From: Prunus persica
Lineage: Eukaryota > Streptophyta > Magnoliopsida > Rosales > Rosaceae
Assembly (NCBI RefSeq): GCF_000346465.2
Contig: NC_034012.1
Location: 4,507,655 to 4,571,654 of the forward strand
Reading direction: 5' to 3'
Length of the DNA stretch: 64,000 nt
A program made the position numbers and the translations under genes. Within the stretch, counting starts at the first letter, position 1; each line of letters opens with the position of its first letter. Under the pieces are notes generated by a model. The model did not search any database, was not told where the DNA came from, and saw nothing but the letters and a program-made list of their open reading frames with translations. This document shows positions 33,901 through 47,800 of this stretch, piece by piece.

Positions 33901-36900
33901 GAGGAGCAATGAAAAGGCGTTAAAGATTGAGCATGAGCTATGCCAAAAGGTTTGTTTTATGAGATGATTTAGTTTAATATTCTTGAATCTTGACTTTGAC
34001 GTGCAACCTTTTTTTGTATGCCATGGTAATGTATCTGGAGTATTGTAATTTGTAAGTAATATAGAGGCTATAATATGAGAACGATGCTTGTCGTAATTTT
34101 GGTTTTAGAACCTATAATATCCTTTAGCATGTATTTAAGGATTTGTTTTTGTTTGTTACTTACTAAATTGAACAATGATCGCGTATCTAAAGATCAAGGC
34201 ATGGCTTGAGGATGGAAAAGATGTCCGTCTAGGGGAGTGGAAGGCTGCTGAAGTTGAGATCCTGAATACCTTTCAATTGCTAACGGCCAAGCCTGTTGTT
34301 TACTTGGTAAGTTACACTCTTGCCAGGAACAGTCACCATGGTGGCTTTGTAATTTTTCTATACTGGGTGCATATTATATCTATCTTCTACTCCATAGTTC
34401 TTCGTACAATCAGTGTATGTAAATGATATAAATATTTTTTCCTTGTAAATGAGTGTCTTGGTTTATCGGTTGCATGACCTCCTCTTGAATCAGTTGGAAT
34501 CTTGTCTTGCCTTTTTTAGGAGCATGTCATGTTTTCTTTCAAAACTGTATGAGAACGTAATCTTGTGAAGAATATGTGATGGGACGTTAAAGAGAATGTA
34601 ATCATGTGAAGAATCTGTGGTGGGGTGTTCAAAGAAAATCAGATGAAAGAGTTGTATAGTATTGATCTTGTTTTCAAAAATTTGAATAGACCATAATTAC
34701 AGTATTGTACTCATAGAAAGAAAAATTGGTGAAACCTGTATATGTTCACTAAAGTCCATAGGGGTTGACTTCCAGATGCAAAGGACCGTTCCAGTATCTT
34801 ACATTTGGTTCTAAATCAGATTCTTTGCCAAATTATAGAAATTGTGCAGCTGCTATGCCTTTTTGGGCCCTTATGTTTATTTAGTCTGGCCTCCAAACCA
34901 GGTTCTTGTTTTTTTAGCTATTTTATGTGTGGATGACGATTTGGCGATATCTGTACCTATATTATTTCCACAGGTTAACATGAATGAGAAAGATTACCAA
35001 AGGAAAAAGAACAAATTCTTGCCAAAGATCCATGCTTGGTATGGCCAACTTTCTGAAATATTTGTTTTCTCTATTCTCTCTCTTGCTCTGTGTATTTTTT
35101 GCATGCGTTTGCCAGTGTGTTTTCATCCTTGTGTGTTTGGTAGGTTAAGTCCATACAAGAAAGTGCAACTTGTTTTGTGTTTACACTTGGCATCCTTTTC
35201 AATTTTCACATGTTTTATTTACCAAACTGCCTTGCTATGAATGTATCCTTTAGGATTCATACTTTTGATTTACTAAAAAAGGTTTGTTTTTCCTATGAAA
35301 TACTTAAACTGCATACTTCATAGATTGATTTAAGGTGTTTAAAAATTAAAATTAAAATATTTTTTAGTTTTTATTCTACCATTTTCCTCCAAAATGTGAC
35401 TAAATATGTTAAATCTTGAAAGTAATCATGTGTTGAAGGTAACATTTTCCTTTCCATGTTACAGGGTGCAGGAACATGGAGGTGAACCGATTATTCCATT
35501 CAGCTGTGCATTAGAAAGGAATCTTGCTGATTTGCCACCAGAGGAAGCAGCAAAGTATTGTGAGCAGAACAACGTACAAAGGTTAGTTCAACCCTTGATA
35601 TGTCGTGAGGATTGAATGACTTCTGACATATGGTTTAAATCTTTCGTTATCTTAGTAAGGAATAGTAGCTAAAGTAAAATTATATTTATTTTGACACAGG
35701 CACACGCTGCTGTCTTTTCTTCTTAACCTATCCTTAAGGGAATTTGTCCTGTTTTTTATTTCTATGTTGTGTTGATACTGTCCATGTTAGGGGGTCTTTG
35801 GCAATCTTTTACAGTGGTTTAAATCAGACTGGTTACTATTGTCCTGATTCTTGAATAACCTATATATGTTGGTACTACCAAAATCAGATTGGTCATTGTA
35901 GTTGGAGTCCCTTAATGCCTAATCTATATTGGAAATAAGCCCTTAGAGTTTTGCATTGTAGGAACAGACTAGATATGCATGTAGTATCAAATATCTATGC
36001 TCTATGCTGACTGGATCAAATCTGCTACAGTGCCCTTACCAAGATCATAAAGACTGGATTTTCAGCGATTAATCTCATATACTTTTTCACTGCTGGCCCT
36101 GATGAGGTAAAATATTATAATATTTGGCCTCATTACCATTCTTTTTAATTAATGTCTTTTATTTTTTGCGCAAAATTTGTTTATGTTATAATTTATATGA
36201 AAATTTTAAGAATTAAATGTCATAATTGAGGTAGTAAATTGATAGCATCACCAAAAAGGTAAGTAATTTCTTTTGGTGTCATCAGCATGTTCCAACACAG
36301 CCTTAGTTTTATGTACTTGGTCTGAGTCTACTAACTACTAATTCCATTGGCAGGTGAAGTGCTGGCAAATTAGGCGGCAGACAAAAGCTCCTCAAGCTGC
36401 AGGGGCCATCCATACTGATTTCGAGAAAGGGTTTATTTGTGCTGAGGTTGTTCCTACCTCATATATTCTATATTGTCTGACAATAATTCTTCTTTAGTAA
36501 TATCTTTACTTGTTCTAATTCCAATATACGATTTACAAATACAAGAAATTTCATTTGTGAATGTCTTTTCTATTCAAAATTATGCTTAGAAAAAGAAATC
36601 AAAGAAAAAAAAGTTAAAGATTGTTCCTTTCTTTTCTTTCTTGCTACTGAAGAGCTATCACCTTCCCATTGCCCTTTCTTTTGTTTCTTTTCTGAAATAT
36701 GAGCCTAATGCATCAACAAACTATTCTTTCTATTATTGCGATCTTGTTGTTGGGACCACCCCATCCTGTCCTGTCTGCTATAACCATTATACTGTTGCTT
36801 CTCTGCTATAATCACTAAAGTGCTCCTGCCTGTTTTTAAATTTACAGGTGATGAAATTTGAAGATCTGAAGGAACTAGGCAGTGAGCCAGCTGTTAAGGT

Positions 36901-37762
36901 ATGGGATATGTTCTGACCAATGTAATATATATGCTTTAAAACTATTTTTTGATCATATCATTGCTTCCATGACATGGTCTTTTAGATCATGATAGTGTTC
37001 CTAGACCCTAGATAGCAGTATTTGGATTTGGTAGGACTGACGAGATCATGGAATCAGTAAGATTATGATGCTTCTTACCAAGCTACCAATCTACAGAATA
37101 ATTGGTTTTGGGTTTTTTTACCACTTCATTTGGCAGAATCATACATGAGTAGAAGGCTAAAATCGAATTTTCTTAGTTTCTTGCTTTTTGTCTGCGGCCC
37201 CACTCCCCAATTGTTTAGGGACTCGGATATTTCCAATTTCAAGTATCAAGTAGGACTAACATAAGTCATTAAATGTTACTTGCTCCAGATTCCTTGTATA
37301 ATTGAGGTTCACCTCTTACAAACCTTGCCTGGTCAGTATAAGAGTAGAAGCTACATCAGATTAGAAAGGGTACTAGCTAGCATGTGAAGAAAAATGAAAT
37401 ATTGTATTTTGTTTACGGTATTTAATGAACTGGAAAAAGAAAGGACTAATGAGTTTTGAAAAGATTGATCGGAAATTCAGATGCCTTCATAAGTTTTTTA
37501 TGGAACTCACCCAAAGGCCTTTAGTGTCAATAGCTTTGAATTTTAGAATAATAGGTTCCAAAGAAGGCCCTCTGATGTTTCATCACCTATTTGCTCTATT
37601 CTATGAGGAATTATAATGGGTTTAACATCCTAATTTATTTCATGCTCATTCAACTTTTCACAGGCTGCTGGTAAGTACAGACAGGAGGGGAAGACATACG
37701 TGGTCCAAGATGCAGATGTGATATTTTTCAAGTTTAATGTTTCTGGGGGTGGCAAGAAATGA
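30935..37762 (+). CDS. OLA1: Obg-like ATPase 1 (YchF type)
   Basis: Twelve exons: 30935-31021, 31446-31613, 32516-32639, 33503-33594, 33851-33949, 34193-34306, 34974-35038, 35465-35581, 36031-36106, 36354-36446, 36848-36898 and 37664-37762. The product is 394 aa, the usual family length. The G1 motif GLPNVGKST (residues 31-39) is followed by TIEPNE and [13 protein letters not shown] stands where GTPases have NKxD, the change that gives YchF/OLA1 proteins ATP specificity. A coiled-coil insert lies around [20 protein letters not shown] and the C-terminus is a TGS domain ending in [15 protein letters not shown]1 is a cytosolic, ribosome-associated ATPase; plant YchF1 is linked to salt and defence responses. 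Introns take up most of the 6.8 kb. Confidence 0.97.
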
Positions 37763-40407
37763 GATAGTTAGACCTCTCCAGCATAGCATATATCAATTTG
37801 CTGATTCAGAGAGCATTTGGAGATGGATCATTCTTATGATTGTATACTTGCATCATGAAATGATGAATTACCTGTAACATGTTACTGTATTTCCTGGCCA
37901 AATTTTTGTTCATCTAGTTGGGTTGCCACTCTTCGATATATGTTGGAAGTTGTGATTGTAGGCTTATGGAGAGTGAATGGATAATACAAAGCATAACGCG
38001 TTTATCTGAATTTCCTTCATCCAGATTCTAATTTGAATTTCCTTTGATTCTCCCTCTTATTAAGGTAAAGTTTTTATCTTTTTCTTCCTCCTAAGACCTT
38101 TTCTGTACGAACCCTTTACATTAAGATTTAACCTAAGAGAATCTATCCCTTTACACTTCACCGAATGCTACTTTAGCCAAAAGTTAGAAGGACATGCTAT
38201 AATGGTGCAGTTCCAAGTCTTATCTCAGCCGGAAAGAAATCCATCCTCTCTATTTTCTCATCCAGACTCTTATGCGGGGCCACCCACCAGCACCCTCAAC
38301 CGACCTCTGCCCGATCTCCTATTATTTATCCCTCCACTCCCCTCCCATTTCTCCCTACCCAGTAAATCATTAAAAAAAAAGAAAGGGGAGCATTTTAATT
38401 ATTAAATGAAAAAGGTTGAAGTTGTTATGGTTCCAAACTTAGCACTAACACTTACCAACGATAAAGTTTGCACTATCGAGCATTGAGCCCAACACTCTAA
38501 CGGGTTGATTTTTTATTTTGGGTGGTTCCTTGCTCTTCTCAGCCCTTTTGGTTTGGCCATACCCATACCCCATCGCCATAATTACTTTAGTAAAAGATAC
38601 CTTGTCAAACTTTGAATTGCAGATGTTGAAAAGCAAACACAACAACAAAAAGACAATGTGCACGTTGAGTTAAAATTTTGTAGTTGGATTTGGACTATAC
38701 CACATAATAATTTCATCTCTGATTTCAACTGGTCTAATAAAACCAGAGCACTGTCAATGGTTTTGGCATTGTCCCAACAGAAGACAATGCAATCTTCAAG
38801 TGGGGACCACCATTGCCCATCTCCTTTTCTTGTGGTCCTCTCGATCTAAATACCAACAAGTCACACAACAAAACCTGCAGATTGCACTCACGAGAAGGGG
38901 ACTATATACTCACGTAATGTCAATTTGCTTTTCTGCTCCAAAAAGAAAATGTCAAATGATTTGTAGGATGTGGGTGCCTTTCTACGTGTCATTATCAGAA
39001 TGGTCCTGCTGGTATGCCTCTGTGTCCTATGGCCACAGCATATCATTATGCATCCACCTACTCCACCTCTTGGGTCATATTGGAACTTGAAAGAAGTGAA
39101 GAACCTGGTCAAAGGGGCAGTGGTGGAGCCCTCCTCAGTCCTACATGGCACTGTCCACACAACCCTCCATGCCTCTTTCCTCAGACTTTTTTTAAGTCCC
39201 CAAAAAGTGAAAATCTTAAACTGGATTTAATAAATTCTTTGACGTCCACTAGGAAAGTGAGAGATTCTGTCCCCTGTTTTGGCGGGTAAGCCCCTAATTT
39301 ACACCCTAAAAACCCCTTGCATTTTCCCGCTTACTTTCTCAATTGCTACCATTAAAAAGAAGTAAGAAAGGTACAAAGCTAGGGTTTTTTTGTTTAATTA
39401 CCCAAAGCAGAACCATTTGGTTTTTTCTATAGTGTCTCCACATGCCCGTCTTAAAGTGCAAAGAGAAAGAGGAGTGCAAAGGTATTGCCTTTCTAAAGGT
39501 TTTTGTTTTTACTTTCATTAAAGAAAGAGTAGGTTTTTGGACTGTTAAGAAGCCAAAGGTACTTTTTTTTAGGGTTTTTGTGGTTAAAAATTCTCCTGGG
39601 TCCCTTTCCTTAATGCAGCCTGGTTTGCAATTTGAAGCCCACTTCTAGTTTGTTCATGGGATTGTTGTAGCTGATTGTGCTGAGCACTGTGAAGCAATGT
39701 GGTGGAGGTAAGGTACCACTATACCCCGTGTGTAATTTTGTAGCTGTTTCAGAGTGTGGTTTGTTTCAAAGCTTGAGTCTTTGTAGAGGGTTAGTTTGTA
39801 CGGGGCCACATTGTTCCTAAAAATGGGGTCGTAGTAGGAAGATGCTGTTAGATCTTTAAAGGTGACTCAGCTTGAGTTGTTTATTTCTGTCATTTACTGC
39901 TTTGAGTCTGTGTAGTCTGAAGCTGTGCTGTATCGTTGAAATCATTTTTCTTTTTCTTCGGAGAGGAGAATCGGTTCTTGAAGCTCTGAACTTTAAAGAT
40001 TTGGTTCGTTCTTAGGAAAAGGTGTTATTTTGATAAAATGTTGGGTTCTGGTTGCATGTGTGATTCCAACTCATTGTTTGCTTTCTGAACTGTTGATCAC
40101 TCATGGTGTTCATTGATAGGTGTGGCATGACCATTGTTTTATTGCAAAATAGTTAGCAAATTAGTTGGGTTTCTTTCACTCTGTGGATTTGTGAGCTCAA
40201 AACACCCCTTTCCTTCAGAACATAGATAGCTATTTCTCATTATCTTGAAATTAAAGGAAGCATTGCAGGGTTCTGTATCATACTGTAGTTGGCCCTGGGA
40301 ATATTGTCGTGCCTGCTTGAATTTGTTGGTTATAGAGCTTAAAGTTTCATTTTTGTTCTAACATTGAGCTTTTGTTTCCATTGGGTGAAGCCATTGATAG
40401 TCCAACT
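37763..40407. other. Intergenic region OLA1-GHR1 and GHR1 leader
   Basis: Holds the OLA1 3' flank, then about 1.5 kb without a recognised gene. From about 39650 it is the probable GHR1 leader. GTGGAG/GTAAGG near 39709 is a good donor and CATTGCAG near 40268 a good acceptor for a 5'UTR intron. ORFs of up to 96 codons at 38800-39290 overlap in several frames and are not convincing. This is also the seam between the two conserved gene blocks. Confidence 0.4.
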
Positions 40408-43400
40408 ATGCTCCGTCGGCTTTTAGTGCTGTCTCTTCTTCTTATTTCTGCCATGGGGCAGCTTCCTTCACAAGATATTTTGGCTCTGCTTCAGTTCAAG
40501 AAGGGTATCAAGCATGATCCCACTGGTTATGTCCTCAATTCTTGGAATGATGAGTCCATTGACTTTGATGGCTGCCCTTCTTCTTGGAATGGAGTCGTAT
40601 GTAATGGTGGAAATGTTGCTGGAGTTGTCCTTGATAATTTGAGTCTCTCTGCGGATGTGGACTTGAGCGTGTTTTCGAATCTAACGAAGCTGGTGAAACT
40701 TTCCATGGCCAATAATACGATTATGGGGAAGATTCCCGACAACATAGCCGACTTCAAAAGCCTTGAGTTTCTTGATCTCTCCAATAATTTATTTTCTTCA
40801 TCTTTACCACCTGGAATTGGTAGGTTAGGGAGCTTAAGGAACCTCTCATTAGGTGGTAATAACTTCTCGGGCTCCATTCCAGATTCGATTTCAGGGCTTT
40901 CCTCAGTCCAGTCATTGGACTTGAGTCGCAACTCCTTGTCCGGCCCACTTCCGACATCGTTGACAAAGCTGTCTAATCTGGTATCTCTAAATCTGTCTTT
41001 AAATGAATTTACCAAGAGAATACCTAAGGGGTTTGAACTAATTTCAAGTCTTGATGTGCTTGACTTGCATGGGAATATGCTCGATGGTCATATCGATGTG
41101 GGATTTTTTATGCTATCAAGTGCCACTCATGTGGATTTTAGTGGCAATATGTTTTCTAGTTCCAGTTCACAGCAGCAGAAATTTCTACCTCGTCTTTCTG
41201 AGACTATTAAGTACTTGAATCTTAGCCACAACCAGCTCACTGGGTCACTGGTAAGTGGGGGTGAGCTACAGATGTTTGAAAACTTGAAGGTGTTGGATCT
41301 CAGCTACAACCAGCTGTCAGGGGAATTGCCTGGATTTAATTTTGTCTATGACCTCCAAGTCCTCAAACTCAGCAACAACAGATTTACTGGAGATATTCCT
41401 AATAGTGTATTAAAAGGAGATTCTCTAGTTTTAAGTGAACTAGATTTGAGTGGCAACAATCTCTCAGGTACTTTTATTTACTACATTTTGCCTTGGTTTA
41501 TTTACTTCCGAAAGTGTCTTTGTGGCTTCTTTTACTTTAGTCATTTGTGCTTAGTGTGTTTTAGTATGCCTCTCTCATTGAAGTTCATCTCTCAGGACCA
41601 ATAAATATGATTACATCAACAAATCTGCGAATCCTCAATCTCTCCTCAAATGGGCTTACTGGTGAGTTGCCATTGCTGACTGGAAGTTGTGCTATACTTG
41701 ATCTATCAGATAACAAATTCGAAGGAAACTTAACCAGGATGGTGAAATGGGGGAACATTGAATTTCTTGATCTGAGTCAAAATCATTTGACAGGGCCCAT
41801 TCCTGATGTGACCCCACAATTTCTGCGTTTAAATTATCTCAATCTCTCCCATAATGCTCTTAGTAGTTCCATAGCAAGTGTTATAACACAGTATCCAAAG
41901 ATTAGTGTCCTTGATCTCAGTTCTAATCAGTTAGATGGAACCGTTCTAGCTGAGTTGCTAGCAATGCCCACTTTGCAAGAACTCCACCTTCATAATAATT
42001 TACTCACTGGCTCTATTAACATTTCATCTCCTTTGTCAAGTGAGTCAAATCTTCAGGTTCTTGATCTTTCTCAGAACCAGCTTAGTGGCTATTTTCCTGA
42101 TCATTTTGGTTCATTGAAAGGACTTAAAGTGCTTAATATGGCGAGAAATAATTTTTCTGGCTCTCTGCCGACTTCCATCACTGACATGACCACATTACGC
42201 ACATTAGACATATCGCAGAATCATTTTACAGGTCCTTTGCCAAATAACTTGCCTAACAGTCTTGAAAGCTTTAATGCTTCATACAATGATCTTTCTGGAG
42301 ATGTCCCAGACAATTTGAAAAAGTTCCCAAGTTCTTCCTTCTATCCGGGGAATACACGTTTGCATTTTCCAAATGGTCCTCCTGGATCGACCAGTTCCCC
42401 AACTGAAAATTCGAAGAGGAAACCAATCAACACAATTGTCAAAGTAATTATTATAGTTTCATGTGTGGTTGCTGTCTTCATTCTTCTTTTGCTTGCTATC
42501 TTCATACACTACATTCGCATGTCAAGAAGAATCCCATCAGAGCATACTACAACCAAAGACATCCACAGACGTGCTCCACCAAACCCATCTGGTGTACGTG
42601 GAACTGACAATGGTGGTGGTTTGGTTGTTTCAGCTGAGGATCTTGTGGCTTCACAAAAAGGATCATCATCTGAAATTGTCAGCCCTGACAAAAAAGTTGT
42701 GTCTGTAACTGGCTTCTCTCCTGCAAAGCACAGCCATTATTCTTGGTCACCAGAATCTGGAGAGTCATTCACTGCAGAAAACCTTGCAAGACTGGATGTG
42801 AGGTCGCCAGATAGATTGGTTGGTGAGCTGCATTTTCTTGATGATACAATTGCATTAACCCCTGAGGAGCTGTCAAGGGCCCCCGCTGAAGTTCTGGGGA
42901 GAAGTAGCCATGGGACTTCTTATAAGGCAACACTTGATAATGGGCTGTTCTTGACAGTTAAGTGGTTGAGAGAAGGGGTGGCAAAACAGAAAAAGGAGTT
43001 TGCGAAGGAGGCTAAAAAATTTGCAAATATGAGGCATCCAAATGTTGTAGGTTTGAGAGGGTACTATTGGGGCCCCACACAGCATGAGAAGCTCATTCTT
43101 TCAGATTATATCTCACCTGGAAGTCTTGCAAGCTTTCTTTACGGTAAGCTGTTTTCTGTTAGTCTCTTCAACCTATTTATCTTGCTTTTATCTTTTGTTA
43201 CTCATCAAAATGAAACTGGGGAAATATAGTGCATGACTTGTATTATGATCTTTATCCTCTCTCTTGATTGTTGAAGAAATTTATTTTCCCCTACTTCATT
43301 CATATCTCTCTCTCTCTCTCTCTCCATATGTACATGTGTGTATATATATAAAGTATATATCTGTGCGTGTGTTCATATATGTGTAACCTTCACTTTGCAT

Positions 43401-44009
43401 TTCTGATGAGCCTAATTATTTTCAGACCGGCCAGGAAGAAAGGGCCCTCCATTGAACTGGGTCCAACGGCTCAAAATTGCAGTTGATGTTGCACGTGGCC
43501 TGAACTATCTCCATTTTGATCGTGCTGTTCCGCACGGTAACCTTAAAGCAACAAATATTTTGTTGGACGGGCCTGACCTGAATGCCCGTGTTGCTGATTA
43601 CTGCCTCCACCGCCTCATGACCCAAGCTGGCACCATTGAACAGATTCTTGATGCTGGTGTGCTAGGTTACCGTGCACCAGAGCTGGCTTCTTCCAAGAAG
43701 CCGCTTCCCTCCTTTAAGTCTGATGTTTATGCCTTTGGAGTGATACTGTTGGAACTTTTAACTGGAAGGTGTGCTGGCGATGTGATTTCAGGTGAAGCAG
43801 GTGGGGTTGATTTGACAGATTGGGTTCGGTTGAGGGTAGCAGAAGGCCGTGGCTCTGATTGTTTTGATGCTACATTGGTGCCAGAAATGGGAATGCCAGC
43901 AGCAGAGAAGGGAATGAAGGAGGTCCTTGGTATATCTTTACGATGTATACGGTCTGTTTCTGAGAGGCCAGGTATTAAGACTATATATGAGGATCTCTCC
44001 TCCATATAA
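40408..44009 (+). CDS. GHR1: LRR receptor-like pseudokinase GHR1
   Basis: Three exons (40408-41467, 41596-43143 and 43426-44009) give 1063 aa. The first in-frame ATG opens the signal peptide MLRRLLVLSLLLISAMGQ. About 20 leucine-rich repeats follow the N-terminal cap (DILALLQFKKGIKHDPTGYV). One membrane helix lies near 636-660, then a long Ser-rich juxtamembrane region and a kinase fold. The fold keeps VKWLREG, but the catalytic loop reads PHGNLKATN (no HRD Asp, near residue 904) and the DFG site reads VADYC (near 924), so it is a predicted pseudokinase. It aligns end to end with remembered Arabidopsis GHR1 (At4g20940), a plasma-membrane scaffold with OST1 and SLAC1 in ABA- and H2O2-induced stomatal closure. 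The short first intron has no stop near its donor; retention would end the frame at 41604. Confidence 0.96.
43305..43324 (+). repeat. (TC)10 microsatellite in the last GHR1 intron
   Basis: CT-rich tract followed by TATG/TA repeats to about 43385. Confidence 0.85.
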
Positions 44010-44886
44010 TTAGGTTTTGAATTAACTTATTTGAACTTTTTCTTTTTTGGGAGGGAATTTAATATCTCATTGGCCTCCCATTTGTATCTTTTGGTGTTCT
44101 AGTGTGATCAGCTAATTAACCATTGTGTAAATGGAGCATATTTCAAAGGATGCAATTTTTGTTTTTAAACTTTGTTCCACTTCCATGACGAGCCACACCA
44201 TCCCTTTGCAAGTGCCTAATGAAGAATGTGACAGGAGTGAGTGGCCTTGCAAATGGGTTTGGAAAGAGTTGTAATTTGTGCTATGGTTATGGTATATTTC
44301 TGAGCATGATTCTCGGGCTAACAAAGTATCATCGGATATCATGGTAAACTATTAATGCAAACCATAAGCAGCAGTGTTCTTTGAATATGGCCCTGTGCTT
44401 TTCACCTTGTAACATATTTAATTTTGAACAATGGGTTCGGGCAGTCGAACTGGAGACTTCTTTCAGCGCGAGGAAGAAACGCTCTACTACATTGTCCTAC
44501 GTATAAAAAAGGTTGATTGTTAACGTTTCTCTTTTTCTGCTGAACTATTCAAGCAGGTGCAGGTCCTTTTTCTGAAAAACAGAGGTTAACCAATAAAAGA
44601 AAAAAAAGAAAAAAGAAGAAGCTAATTCCAAGTGCTTATCAGTTAATTCCATGTGTGAGCGAATAATTTGGAGGAAAAAGCCAACTGGATAAAGATGATT
44701 CATGAGATACAAAAATACAATGACGTGGATTTTAAGATAAGAAATAAATAAAGAAATGACAAAGATTCCATGGTTGTGTTCTGTTCTGCGAGTGTCTTTT
44801 CTTTCCAAGCAAAACCAACACATAGTAGTTTTTAGTATTATATCATTTCATTTGCTAAGCAGAGTCATTGTTTGCAAGTGCTAAGC
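44010..44886. other. Intergenic region GHR1-HIBADH
   Basis: 3' flank of GHR1 and promoter of the next gene. A tRNA-like relic on the minus strand at about 44430-44505 has a B-box-like CCAGTTCGACTGCC. No ORF is supported. Confidence 0.4.
44430..44505 (-). mobile_element. tRNA-like (SINE) relic
   Basis: The minus strand reads AATGTAGTAGAGCG, a D-arm/A-box-like block, then CCAGTTCGACTGCC, a T-arm-like block. Anticodon and acceptor stems do not pair convincingly, so it is not called a tRNA gene. Confidence 0.35.
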
Positions 44887-47800
44887 ATGGCAATCTTCTA
44901 CAGAGTGAGGTCACTGAATTATGTTTCCAAATGCTTTTCCTCAATCAACGCTCTTTATCTTCAGTCTCCAATACGCAGATTTTATTCAGAACAAGCCACG
45001 TCTCATTTTGAGGTAAAGCTCTGATTTTTCTCATCTTCAAGTGAAACTGGTATGGTAGATGCTTTTACCTTTGAAGATGAAGATCCCAGAAAAAGAAGTG
45101 TTTGATGTAAAATTGAAAGTTTTTGATATAAGTTGAAAAACTGAAACCCCACTAATTCAGGCTGCTTTGAGTTGTGTTATATTAATTCTCAACTGGGTCC
45201 CTGAGAAAATTAATGAAACAAAATTCTGTTCTTTAAATTAAATTTACATTTGCAAGCCTGTTTACACCAATTCTCAGTTGGGTTTTTGAAAATTTTATGG
45301 ACTAGTTCATTGCTTTTGTTTCTGATGTCAGGTTATCACTTGTTTTAGAACACAGAAACATTTTGCAGATATCTACTGTTATAGTGGATTTTTGTGAGTC
45401 CTGTACATTAATATTGTCTGAATGATGAATTGCAGAGTGTTGGGTTTGTAGGACTGGGAAATATGGGATCCAGAATGGCAAATAATCTAATTAAGGCTGG
45501 ATACCGAGTAGCTGTTCATGACATGTAATGTATTTATACCTTTTTTTACGAACTATCTGGATCTCAGTCAATTATACATATCTTTTAGTGATGAGTAATC
45601 AAAAGTATCAAATATCTAAGGCAATGCTAATCCCAGTCTTATTTATGTAGAAAGGGGCATCACCATGTTTTTAATGGTGATTTAGAATCAGGCAGTTATG
45701 TTGCTGAAAAGTTTGCTCTGTTCATATCTGATGTAAAATAATGATGCCACATCGGATTTTTTATTTTGATTTTAGAAACTGCAATGCTATGAAGAAGTTC
45801 TCTGACATGGGAGTTGAAACAAAAGAAACCCCTTTAGAAGTTGCAGAAGCTAGTGATGTTGTAATCACAATGCTGCCTTCCTCATCTCATGTGAGTTTCT
45901 TAGTTTATGTCATCCTCTTCATAGGTATAGATTCCATTTTTTGAAAAAATTAAGTTTTCATGGTCTTCCATTATTTTCTAAGCCTATAGTCAGAGCCAAC
46001 TTGAATTTAGTGCCCCGAAGGAATCATCTTTTGATGTTTTCATTGCTGTTTTATTCATTCACTTATTAAGCTCTATATTCTGGAAAGTTTAATTCAACTG
46101 TTGCTAAAACTTTCATCAAAGATTTATAGGATATGTGAAGATTCAGATTGTAGTTTTCAATTTTGAGGTTTTCTTCTTCCAAATGAACTGTTCAATGTGA
46201 ACTTTGTTTCCCCAAATGCAGGTATATGATGTTTATACTGGACCTAATGGCTTGCTTCATGGAGGGGAATTGCGACCATGGTTATTAATAGATTCATCTA
46301 CTATCGATCCGCAAACATCGAGAAAGCTTTCTCTTGCTGTGTCTAACTGTACTTTGAAGGAGAAAAGAGGTACAATAGTAGACTTTTAATTTGTCTGCTT
46401 GTCAGTTTCTGCTCAATCTACCATTACATTTTTTTAAATATCAAACGGTTGAGGTTGTGGAAAAATGCAATTTTTCCCTTCATTTGTTTAAAAAAAAGTA
46501 TTTAAAGAAATTTTCTTCTAACTGATTTGTTATATTTTATTTTGTGTAGATTATGCGAAGAAGCCTGCCATGTTGGATGCTCCTGTATCTGGAGGTGTTC
46601 TTGCTGCAGAAGCTGGGACTCTTACTTTCATGGTATAATTTCAGTTTTGGCATCCAAAGTCAGTAGATGTAAGTCTGATGTAGTTATCTCGAAGAGAGAA
46701 AAACATGCATCCCTAAAGTTGGGGTTTTTCTTCAGTATTAAATTGTTAAAGGGTTGCAAAACTAAGTTTGACAGAAGGCTCCCTTCCTATTTGGCTTTAT
46801 GGAAGTAAAGAAGCTGAGTTTCTTGATCTAGATTTCTAGTTTCATTTATGAGAGACACTAATTTACTGTTCAATATATTTCCTAGGTGTTGTTTTCTTCT
46901 TGCCATTCCTAGTTATCATATGCACATAAACAGGATATATGCTTTTAGAGGATGAGGAGGAATTGTACCTAGGGTGTGATATCTAACTTGTGAGTCATAA
47001 ATCATGATCAAGAGATAGCATGTCTGCAGGTTGGTGGCTCTGAGGAAGCTTATCTAGCTGCAAAATCTTTATTCCTTTCAATAGGCAAGAACACAGTTTT
47101 TTGTGGTGGACCAGGAAATGGTTCAGTAAGTTCTCACGTCTTTACTGCACCAAAAATACTATATCTTCAGCTTTCTGAGAATTTTCATGCTACTACCTGA
47201 ATTTGTTGCAGAGTATTTGACATCTTTAGTTGTTTGCTATATAGGCAGCAAAGATCTGCAATAATTTGGCAATGGCTATTAGTATGCTTGGTGTCTCAGA
47301 ATCGGTTGCCCTTGGCCAGTCTCTGGGAATTTCCGCCAGTACTTTGACAAGAGTACTCAACTCTTCCAGTGGTCGCTGTTGGAGTAGGTATAGTTGAAAT
47401 ACACCATACATTGTAGCTTAGGGAACTTTTGCATATTTGTAGTCACATAAAGGTTACTCTTGTAATCTATGTTCAATAGTATTCAATTACACAGTTAGAG
47501 AAAAGATCATGCTCTCATTCTACCAAAAATACCTGCACACACAAATATATGGGGAATATCTTCAAGCTTTGGTTCATATTTGGGTAAGGTTTTGTGTTTC
47601 CAATTGGTTTATTATACGTAACACTGAGAACATGGCATGCATGATCACAGTGATAGTTATAATCCAGTTCCTGGAGTGATGGAAGGGGTGCCCTCTTCGA
47701 GGAACTATGATGGTGGGTTCGCATCAAAACTTATGGTAAGTTAGTTTGATCCTGTATGTCAAACATGATCTAGTGGTGCAATTTCTGTTTGTTATGGTCT

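Noticed and set aside
38800..39290. Overlapping ORFs of 86-96 codons between OLA1 and GHR1
   Set aside because: Several frames are open at once and none shows a domain, typical of low stop density and not of a gene.
40527..41015. 162-codon ORF antisense to GHR1
   Set aside because: Mirror of leucine-rich-repeat codons on the other strand.
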